64,000 nucleotides of DNA from contig NMRB01000022.1 of assembly GCA_002633025.1 (NCBI GenBank), forward strand, positions 446,892-510,891, read 5' to 3'. Shown piece by piece: positions 16,406 to 26,700 of this stretch. Every line of letters starts with the position of its first letter. Positions within the stretch are counted from its first letter, which is position 1. Both the position numbers and the translations under genes were made by a program. The DNA is from Notospermus geniculatus. Lineage: Eukaryota; Nemertea; Pilidiophora; Heteronemertea; Lineidae. The notes beneath the pieces were generated by a model. It was not told where the DNA came from and searched no databases. It saw only the letters and a program-made list of their open reading frames with translations.

Positions 16406-16571
16406 GGGGCACAGTCCGCGTGAGCTACTGCGAAACTAATGTATTAGGCCAGCCCTGCATACCACGATATATAAATACACACAGCACACCTGGATGACCT
16501 AATTTCTGTCCGCAGTGAAGTACACCTGACTGCGGACAAGATTTTGCAGTAGCTCATGCGGTGTGTGTCCC
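16406..16571. mobile_element. PIF/Harbinger-like MITE nested in the inverted array
   Basis: The left end GGGGCACAGTCCGCGTGAGC and the right end, complementary to GGGACACACACCGCATGAGC, share a further TACTGC. TAA flanks both sides (16403-16405, 16572-16574). 166 bp with no ORF. Confidence 0.7.
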
Positions 16572-17585
16572 TAATGTAGGGGGCGAATTGTCCAGGGACG
16601 AAATGTCCTAAGGGACAAATTGTCCAGCGATGAATATTGTCCTCTAACCCTGAGAGTTAGACACATATCACTCCATTTGGCCAATGACTGCTAGTCATGT
16701 CTTCCCGTCCATATGTTATGAGATTCCTTAACTTCACTGGATTATTTTTTGTCCTAGAATCTCTAAAAGAACATAATACTACAGACCCGTTGGCAACTTG
16801 ATAGAGAACCGTTCTGAATACCAGAACAGCAGACTTAAGTTTATTGTCCTTTTTAGAAAGGAAAGGTGCCCTGCTGGTGGAGGCACCTGGAAGGGAAATA
16901 TATATTTATCATATGACCGTATTTATATGTACAGTATTACCATTTATGGAAGAAACAATCCTATCTCCCATCAGTTGAGTTTAGTTTTACTGATACACTT
17001 CATCTTCTTCCACGTCTTTGGGAAGTTAGGTCTGTCCAAACTCCTCCGCAGTGCCGTAATGCTCCATTAGACACTGTCCCCAGGTCCGGACTATTTCAGC
17101 GGAGGATCCTACTTCCAATACATGCCAAATGGAATGAGTCTTTCATGGGCACGTGTACCAAACATTTCGTCGACGTACCTTTATCTGATTGGTTCACCGT
17201 TTGGGTTGTGTACAAAGTAGGACCAGGCTCATGAGACGCAGCCAGACAACCGAGGAAAATCACTCCTTTTCGATGACCATGCGTGAAAATAGTTCTACCA
17301 TTATTACTTTGTTATGATTATCTGTCATCACTCTCAGTTCAAAAACTTGAGTGATTACAAAACATGCAGTTGTTTGTTTTTGACATGGGGATGGGAAATA
17401 TCGCATGCTCGATTTTGCAAAGCACTAAGGCACCTGGGAGAAGTGTCATAATTGGAGCATCATAAAATGCGGAATGCGACGGCACTGCAGAGGAGTTTGA
17501 GATCTGTCTTTGGCTTTGTCGATTTACAGAATATGACTCTGTCTCAGTTGGTATTAATCTTAACTGTTCTATCTATAGTTTATGG

Positions 17586-17591
17586 AATAAA
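17586..17591 (+). terminator. Possible distal polyadenylation signal of PP1
   Basis: AATAAA 3.4 kb after the PP1 stop and 390 bases before the opposing MGMT signal. Plausible as a gene boundary only because of its position between two convergent genes. Confidence 0.25.
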
Positions 17592-17975
17592 AAGCTTTAA
17601 AACTGTACACACGTGTTGAGTATGTTGATGCGAATTTAGTATACGGTAGGTAACTGACATCTGATACGAGGGTTCCAGAAAATGGTCACATTGCGCTGCT
17701 GTAGAGGATAATACCCAGGCGTGCAATGGGGATCCTAGCTCGATAGAGGGCAGCACACCGAAGCCCGGTCCTAATACAATGGATGCCTGCCTTTTGGGTG
17801 GGAAATTGATCGGGACCGGGATGTCAGTTTCATTTAAATAGTTTTAACCACTAGTGACACCTATTGAAAAAGCCGGTTATCTTCCCCATTCTACACCAAA
17901 AGTACCTACCGGTACTCTTGATGGGCTAAGCAACACTTGAAAGAAGAAACTTTACACATGTAAATGCAACAGAAC

Positions 17976-17981
17976 TTTATT
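17976..17981 (-). terminator. Probable polyadenylation signal of MGMT
   Basis: TTTATT on the plus strand, AATAAA on the minus strand, about 295 bases downstream of the MGMT stop codon. Confidence 0.5.
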
Positions 17982-18273
17982 CAATCTTTAAATGAAGACT
18001 GTACAACATGGCAGACTTGAACACTTCAGTATGGCATTTGATCTTGAAGAAGACAGTTTCTTTCTTCCAGAAATCCATCATTTGTCCTCGGCTTACTGAC
18101 TTCAGTTCACATGAAACCATCATGGTCCTAGGGTATAAAACAATGCTGACATGAACCGATGTATTTGTTCAATCAGTCTTTTGTAACACGCATATTTAGA
18201 CAGGCAAGGTACCCTGTACCATTCAAATGAAGATGGATTTGGAATAGAAACTGTCATCCAGAGAACGATGTGA

Positions 18274-19241
18274 TCACGATTTGATGATACCCTCCATCTC
18301 CAGTAACCAGTGCTTCACCGAATTCCTTGTCCCAGCTGCATAATCTCCGACCACTCCAGAACTCAATATCACACGATGGCACGGAATAACCAACTGAACT
18401 GGATTATTTCGCATCGCTGCACCGACAGCACGAGACGCTTTGGCATTCCCACACACAGCAGCCAGCTCTCCATACGTCGTCGTATTTCCATATAATGTCC
18501 TCTCTGCCAATGTCTGCCACACTCTTTCTGTGAAGGATTCTGAAATTGATAGGCAGCCATTAAGAAAATTAAATGATTTTACACACTCCGAATGATGCAC
18601 TTGTTTACAACATGACTTGGATATTATTAGCAACTGTATTCCCACAACTTACTTTCTTTAATGTTGGTGAAACAGATTGTTGGAGGTTTCTGTAACTTGG
18701 CTTGGACTGGATCATGGAAATAATGGTTTAACCACTGGATGCTGGCTTGGACAGGCTTATACGTGTAACCATTGTCGGGGTAGAGTTGAGATAACAGCTG
18801 GACTTGAACACTGCAATTCCAACAAATACTGGCATATTAAGCAATAACACAACAACGAAAATCATAGCTACGGTAAGTCCTGTCACTGTTTGAGAGTCAA
18901 CCTCAGATCAAGATCTGATCATGCTATCGGTTTCCCAACCTAACAACTATTATTGAGAGGCAAGGATGTGAACACTGAAGCTTGATCCTGCTGTACATAC
19001 TATAAGTGACACTACCACCTGAATGGTAGAAATGACTTTTTAATTACCTTAGATCTGGTTGGAATGTGTGATCTGTGATTCCCTCAACTTGACCGAGAGT
19101 ATGGATCCCTTTTGCACAGCTTACGAGCTCCAAGTTACCTATTGGGCTGCTCAGTATGTAGGTATTAGTAGGACCGTGATAGCACTTCTTTGGTTGGTTA
19201 GCACCCCCAGGCCGATTTTTATTACTTCTGTAGGTAGGCAT
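18274..19241 (-). CDS. MGMT: O6-methylguanine-DNA methyltransferase (3 exons)
   Basis: Minus-strand exons 19241-19048, 18810-18653 and 18539-18274 join with matching phases to 205 residues. The protein removes alkyl groups from the O6 position of guanine by transferring them irreversibly to its own cysteine. The active-site motif VIPCHRV places that cysteine at residue 171. RAVGAAMRNNP (from residue 154) includes the arginine that flips the base, and the Tyr of TTTYGEL and the AGTRNSVKHWLLEMEG C-terminal helix are in their usual places. The N-terminal domain starts after a basic 25-residue leader and has NTYILSSPIGNLELVSCAKG, like the family's N-terminal strand, and IQWLNHYFHD. ATG 19241 is chosen because it gives a family-like length. 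A slightly longer frame continues upstream. The gene is head to head with the USP gene. Confidence 0.95.
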
Positions 19242-20702
19242 GATCACCCTTCTAGAATTCTTGAGCAAGCAACCTGAAACGCCGAATTGAAACATCTATT
19301 CTAATGCCGATTATCACTATCTTGTTCAGAGTGGCTTGGGCCTATTAGCCTACTACAGATGATAGGCTAGTTACAGCTGATTGACTGATTGAAAACATTG
19401 TGACATTCAGACCCCTAGCTAGCGCCGCGCCCTGCCTTAAAAAATAACTAAGAATTGCCCCTGCCCCCCAAAATTGTTGCCCGATGCACCCTGCCCTTCC
19501 TTTTCAACCACCCTGCCCAAAAAACGTGTGAACTCGCTCCCGCCCCTGGTGCTGCCATCTGTACGACGCTGACAAAGTTAGGACCTCTGCTGTGTCAACA
19601 TCAGGTATGCAAAATCTCTGCCCAGATCCAGTCTCAAGCAATTGTACTTCGATAAACATGCTTGCCCCTACATGTACTTTCATTTTGCGTGATTAATGTT
19701 TGCGCAAGACTTTTGTTCTGTAAGGTTTCGGATGCAATGGAAGCCCAATGATGCCACAATAAAGGGAGGGTCCAGGTGAGGATTCCGGGCCAACCACACT
19801 GAAGGTCGGAAACAAAAAGCCCAGAATGTCCAGTGCGCGACCCGCGGTATCGGGTGTGCCTGCCCCAAACCCAGCTTGGACCGCCCTGCCCATTCTTGGC
19901 CTCTAGCTAGGGGTCTGACATTAGGGGCCCAGTACATAGGGTGTGATTTGGAACGAGTCTCATTACATCAATCATGGGCCTAGCATAGCAGAGCCTGCTA
20001 GTGCTAAAGCTAAAGCGGCCTGTCCACCACGTGCATTATTTATTGCACAATATGAGGACCAAAATGGGCAATAATTATTGCCAGTCTTTCTTCTGTCCAT
20101 TATGCCAGAAGCACATGAACCCATTTGGGCCCCCATATGATATTGTGCAATAACAAAACTGTGTGTGTGCCTTCATGTGAAAAGTTGACTGGTTCCCTGT
20201 CCTACCACGTAGACTGTACTACAACTGCACGACATGCTGCACTGAAACCGAAAATGTCATTCCTATGTCTTACACTTTTACAGCCCAGAAGCTGAAGGTC
20301 ATTCATATATTGACGAATCGACGAAGGCTTGAGCCTACTTACGAGGCAATAGCGTCATATATTCGTCGATGGATTCGTGATGGGCCCCCTTTTATTGACA
20401 AAAATTGCGGATTCAGGACTGACTGCTTCGCAAACAACCTCGTTTCAGCTGTTCAGTGTCATTGGTGGCGGGGATAAAGTCTCAATCACCCAGCCGGTGT
20501 TGCGACAATGGGGATGTGTAGCAAAACTGCAGAACAAAACGGCTGGCTGCGCGAGACTAGCGAGGTTGCGCCTCATATTTTACCCATAATGCAGTATAAT
20601 CATGGTTTCACGGTCGTGCATCCTTCGATTTTCTCTCCTTTTTTCGACTAATTTGCCCGATTTAAAAGGCGATCAAAGACAATAGCCCCCAAATAAGAAA
20701 GA
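19242..20702. promoter_or_regulatory. Divergent intergenic region between MGMT and USP
   Basis: About 1.46 kb between the two starts. A third of it is a hAT-like element (19408-19917). The 780 bases before the USP start are more GC-rich, have a CACGTG at about 20029 and an ATTGG (reverse CCAAT) near 20460, and probably hold the USP promoter and 5' UTR. No coding exon is seen. Confidence 0.35.
19408..19917. mobile_element. hAT-like element with C-rich interior
   Basis: The ends CAGACCCCTAGCTAG / CTAGCTAGGGGTCTG are perfect inverted repeats, flanked by ACATT on both sides (19403-19407, 19918-19922). The 510 bp interior has recurrent CCCTGCCC words and short inverted blocks but no transposase. 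Confidence 0.78.
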
Positions 20703-23700
20703 ATGACTCACAGGGTAACTGTTGGTCGTAGACGAACTGCTTCAGATGGCGATGTTTTGGAGCGGGATGATGATGAATCCGCGTTCGCGGAGGACGGCCA
20801 TCGCCCCACTTCCGTAAACAAACCTGCTGTTGGTGTTGGAAGTGGATTTGGTGTTGGGAAGACAGCTTTAACTGCCAGAAATAGTACCTCTGATTTGGAA
20901 TCAGAATTCACCACAAAGCCTGAAAAAAAGATGAAGGGTTTTAAGAAGCATCGTATGAAATCGTTCGGCAGTTTCATGCAAAAAGCTGTGAGGTCAATTG
21001 TGTCAAACACACCAAGACGATCAAACAGCATGAAAGAGAAGTTCCGGCAGAGACAGGAGGATGACAGCACGAAAGATGATCGCGTTGAAGATCAGCGAAG
21101 TCAAAATGTGACGAAAAAGACATCTGCCACTCACCGTCCAGTTCATATAAAGAAAAATGTCCTGAACAATTTCTATGGGAACAAAGTTCCAGGAATTGAA
21201 GGATTGAGAAATCATGGGAATACCTGCTTCATGAATGCTGTTTTACAGTGTTTGAGTCACACTGATATTTTGGCAGAATATTTTGTCACGGATCAGTACA
21301 AAGCAGACATTTCCCGAGGTGACAAGTCCAATGCAAAGAAATTTGGTTCGAAAGGGGAAGTTACAGAACATTTAGCAGTTTTGTTAAAGAGCCTATGGTC
21401 CTGCCAGTATACTCCAGAAATATCTAGTGAGTTCAAGAGTGTGGTTGGGAAGTATGGCAGTCAGTATCGCGGCTATGCCCAACATGATGCCCAGGAGTTC
21501 TTTTTGTGGTTGTTGGATAAAGTACATGAAGATCTCAACACAGCTGCAAAGAAGAAATACCGAGCCAACAAGGTATTAAACTGTCATAGTTAGCTTCTGC
21601 TTATTTAAATTCAGGATGAAAAACAGCAGCACTTATCATTTCAACTTGGAGTATAGGCCTACTCTTTGTTTAGAAGTGGAAGTTGGTGCATTTCTAAAGT
21701 ATTAATAACTCATCTGACATGTGTGTTGGCTTTCTTGCTGTCCTTCCATTCTATTTCAATAATTTGTCTTATTTTAATTTAAGATTATGGTGATTATTAA
21801 TATCCCATTGCTACATCACATACTCTAGGGCCAGGCTTGGGTCGGACTTTAGCCTAAAGTATAGCTGAAGTTAGACTTTCTCTTTGCTTGAAGCATTGAG
21901 AAAAGTCAGACTTCAATCAAAGTGTGGATGAAGTCCGACACAAGCCCCTGAGTTCCCCCCAGTCCGTTTCCAATGCATGTTTCTGTGGCCCCATAATCGT
22001 GATAATGATAAAATTTGAAATGCATGAGCCCCGTGAAATGTGAGTGTGTGGCAGTATACTCTGAAGTGAAAAGTACATGTACTGTCATGATTTGCTATAT
22101 AAAACACTTACTTTCTGATCAGCATTTTTCTAACTTACAACTCCAGCAATTACGGTATATTGACAGTCTCACACAGTCACTTGAACATGCATCTGTTTCT
22201 CATCATGCAAAATTTCAAATGTTGCACCTGTTTGAGTGAATATAAACTAGATATGAATAGTTGAAGGAGTAATTCAGAAGAGGTTACAGGGTGCATCCAG
22301 GTTACATTTCAGTGATCCATTCATTTCACATTGTCAGATGTTTTCATGCTTAGGTCTTATTGCCAACAAAATTACGGTACATCGGACTTCTACATGTACA
22401 TGCTGTTGTTGCTACCCTTCAATTTTTGGGGTTTATACTGGTAGTACTGGCAGAATACAACAGCATATGACATTGTAGTTGTGTCATGAATGTAGTATTT
22501 TACAGAATTTTTGATGGTCTTGTATACCAAACAAGTACATGTACATGTGCATGTACCGGTAGTTGTAATCAATTTGACCAGAAAGAAGATTCATGCAGCC
22601 TTTTTCAGGCAATCTAATATTATTAGCTACCCGGTACATGTACCAATATTGATCATAAAACTGCCTTGTACATGTATGCCTGGTACTGTCCTAGGTAGTG
22701 ACAATTTATATTGACCCAACCACGTTGTCAACTGATTTCGAGATAAAGACATGAAAGATATTACTATGTTGTAGGTGTGGATGAATGTTTGCTGATGACT
22801 CATGGTTGTAATTTGTAGATAAACATGACAGGCCGAGTTGTGTGTACTTGTTGTGCATGATACTTCATTTTCCTTGTTACTTCCTGTGATTTCAGAGTAG
22901 CCATGGTCGCTCTGATGATATGGTGGCGGCAGAGGCCCTTGCCAACCACATGCGCAACAACAACAGTTTTGTCTACGATCTCTTCCAAGCTCTGTACCGC
23001 TCATCACTCCAATGTCCACGATGTGAGCGCCAGAGCAACACCTTTGACCCATTCCTCTGTGTTTCCCTACCTATTCCTCAGAAGAAGTACCGTCCTGTGT
23101 TTGTTACTGTTGTTTACCTCGATGCACAGCCGAAGCAGGTTCGGATTGGCATCATGATGGATTGGTTGGATAGAGTGAAGGATCTCAGACAGAAGTTAGC
23201 AGAAGACACTGGCATTCCTGCAAGACAGGTTAGTTTTGGTATGGATAGTGGAATTTATCGAAAAATCTTCTTTTCCAACATGAAGTGTACAAATACATGT
23301 ATTACACCCATTCGTTTGCTTTGCAGCTTATGCTGACTGAGATCTATTATGACGGTTTCCATCGGACATTCCGTGATAACCAGCCATTGAGTGATATCAA
23401 TGAGACAGATGGGGTGTATGCCATCCAGATGCCAGTTCCATACATCGAAACCCTGAAGGCCAATCAATACCCTGAACAAGACTTCATCACCATTGTTTTG
23501 TTAAATAAAGTTGGTGTGGGCCCAAAGGGTAGAAAGTAAGTGTAATTCAACGAAACTTTATGATTTTACCCTCATTGCAAAGGAGCCCGGTGGTGTAGTG
23601 GTTCGGGTCTCCGACTAGCGGTCAGAGGATCCCGGGTTCGAATCCCACTGGGCGTGAGACTTTGGGCAAAACTCTTTACCTCACTGGCCTCTCTCCACCC

Positions 23701-26700
23701 AGGTGTATGTAAATGGGTACCGGTTGGAAATGCTTGATTGTAGCGCTGAATGAGCAGCTCATCAGAGTTCTACTGAAAGGTTTCAGGACAGACTGGGGTT
23801 AAAGTGTAAAGTCGGATGAGAACCTCTACTGTAGTTGATATCAGACTATAAACCCAAAACTTTAACTTTTAACTTTATTGCTGCTCTCATCACATTTACT
23901 GCTTCAACATGCAGCATAAAACATGCAAAATTATATTAGTTTTATTTCCAATTCCCCATGGACCTTGACAGTTTTGTTTCGTAGTCATCATCCCACAGTT
24001 ATAGCATTGAATGATACTTGGCCTGGAAGCTGACAGAGCACTTCCTCTTGAATATGGCAGTAAGAAATTGATCTTCTGCAGGTTTGGTTACCCCATAGTT
24101 ATGCAGATCCTACGTGATTCAACGTTCACCTTAGTCCAAGAAGCCATCCTGCGGCATATGAAGGACCAGGTCAAACCAGGGGTACTACAGCAACAGCTAG
24201 GGATCATAATGAAACTGAAAGCTGTTGATGATATTTCTGGCAAGTGCTACCTACCACATGATGTTGAGTGTCCTCTGTACACCGAGGCTGTTGACAGGTA
24301 ATCATCAAATTATGGATATCAAATTGGCTAATTAGTGATATAAACATGCAGTTTGTCACTTATGTGAATTTTATCAGCTTTGACCATTCAGGTTGTGAAT
24401 GTGAATGTCGTATTGAGAGAGGAAGCAGATTATATCCCTGACTGCCATTCACAGTTTAGATGACTTGCAGTTTGTACATTTACAAGTTCTGCTGTTCAAC
24501 TGTGTTACAAAAACAGTAGATGCATCAGTTGGTACCCTTTCCTATCTTGTGCTCCAAAGATTTTTTCCTTCGTTAATATCATTCTTTCTGTTTTAAGGGC
24601 ATTATCTTTCTGTTCTTTTGATGGCTTATTGGAGCATGTCAAGTTGGTTGCGGAATGGGATCCACAGCTGAAAGATAGGTACATGAATGACTTTTTCCAT
24701 ATAAATTTATTTGAACTTCCTATCATAACTGCAGATACTTGCTAAATTATAAATTGCAACTTGCTTTAACATCTCGTACAGAACAATTGATTTTCATGAC
24801 AAAGTGGTGACTCACCTATGTTCCACGTGCTTTTATTTCTGGCACAAAAAAAAATTCTTTTGAAATCAAGTCGATGCCATTGAAGAATGGAAATGTCACC
24901 TCCCTTGGATCATCATCAGTGTCATGTTTATTTACAGTTTACTTGGAGAGGTGAATGATTTTATAGAGGAACATGTGAGTGTTCGACAAGCCAAGCAGTC
25001 CCAGCTCTCACCAGCCCTCTCAACCTTAGAGGAATGTTTTGAACTCTACACCAAAGAGGAAAAAGTGAGTGGTGGATGTCTTTTATCTTCTATCATATTT
25101 TTAGATCACCTTTAAGCTAGTTTTCAGTGACCTGCAGATATGAAATGTTTGCTTTATGATATGATTAGATGCCCAATATTGTTGTCAGAACTGTTCTTTC
25201 AAGTGGAATAAATTCTGAATCGCCATTTACTGATAGCCAGGCCATTTTGGAGGGCTGTAGTCGCACTTTTGGCCTGAGCAGCAACTGTATTTCTGGAACA
25301 AAGATTCTAGAAAAATCAGCTATGATCAGCCCATGGTAGGCACTGTCATCTGAACTAAAGTACGTTTAAATCATCTGGACCCCGATGGGCGTATGTCAGT
25401 CAAACACCCCTAGTAACTGGACAACAGTGAATTTAGGATTTACTCTAAACGGCCCAATGCACATTGTTTTCGAACCAGCTGAACCTTGGTTCAAAATAGA
25501 ACATGAAATTAGAACTTCATTCGAAATTGAACACAGGCATAGGCATGGGATTGGCTGGAAGTGTCCTGTCGATAAAATGCATTTCAATAGCCAGACTTCA
25601 CCAACAATACCAAGGTCTGCCTGACGCCCAAAGGGTCCAGCCCTCCCATCGGGGTCCAGATGATTTAAACGTACTTTAGTCATATGCCAGTTACGGGTCA
25701 AATTTTATCTGAAAGCGTCTGGTAGCTCTCAAGATGAATCTCTGTTTTGCAGCTTGGTCCAGATGATACCTGGATATGCTCTAACTGCCAGCGGCGACAA
25801 CAGGGAACCATCAAGAGTTTAAATCTGTGGTCACTCCCAGATATTCTGGTCATCCACCTGAAGCGCTTCAAGCAGGTACATCATTCTGAGATTTTGAAAC
25901 TTATTCCATTTCACACATGTATGAAAGCACTTAGTTGTTAGGCGGAATTGATGTGGTAATTTACGCAGGTGTCTCATTGATCAATTTGTTTTTCTTCTCC
26001 AGAGTGGTGTGCGGAGAACAAAAATGAACAACCTAGTTAGCTTCCCTGTCGCGGGACTTGACATGAGTCGATATAATGGCAAGAAAGGTGTTGACTCACA
26101 GCTGTTGAGTATGTACCTTTCATTGTCCCCATGGCGACGGCAACGCCTGTCGTCATCAGCCGACGAGGATTCTATCTATGATTTGTATGCAGTCTGTAAT
26201 CACTATGGCAACATGGTTGGTGGACATTATACAGGTAATTAAACTTCTTAGAACTTTTCTCATTAAAATCACCTATTTTACACACTTTCTAAAAACGATA
26301 TTTCAGAGTGTGACTCTCCTATTTCACGTTTCAAAAGTGATATGTACCCGTTCTTCATGTATTTGCCATCTCGTGACAATTCTGGTTCTGTTTCTCTGTA
26401 GCTTTCTGCAAAAACCCAGTGGACGACCAGTGGTATTCGTTTGATGATACAAAAGTTACCAGCCTCCAGGAAGATCAGATTGTCACAAGGAACGCCTACA
26501 TGTTATTCTATCAACGCCGTTCCTTGGCAGGCCTCAGTTCGTCTAGTGGTTCATCTGCAAGTTCAATTGAGGGCCATTGGCTGATGCGTATGGTGCCATT
26601 CAAGTACACACCTCCTAGTAAAGTCTTGAGTAAGTCTGAGGAGACGTTGTTAGATGGTTAGTATCTAGTGACCTTATTGTTTATTCTTCATTCCTCAACC

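Larger units (their letters stand above)
15870..16645. repeat. Inverted arrays of a GGACAATTCGTCCC motif
   Basis: From 15870 to 16036 the words GGACAACTCATCC, GGACAATTCGTCCC and GAATTCGTCCC recur about ten times with small changes. From 16577 to 16645 the reverse-complement words (GAATTGTCCAGGGACGAAAT, GGGACAAATTGTCC) appear. Between the arms are about 370 bases of T/C-rich, partly self-similar sequence and a separate TAA-flanked MITE. The whole resembles a decayed fold-back element with repetitive ends. Confidence 0.6.
14145..17592. other. 3' flank of PP1: noncoding sequence with repeats
   Basis: No exon-like frame is seen. The stretch holds the mobile elements and repeats listed separately and a possible distal AATAAA at 17586-17591. 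The region up to there may be a long 3' UTR, but a nearer, non-canonical signal cannot be excluded. Confidence 0.4.

Noticed and set aside
23582-23660. Possible tRNA gene
   Set aside because: A and B boxes are good, but the arms do not close into a proper cloverleaf and the sequence continues into a SINE body with a tail; called a SINE instead.
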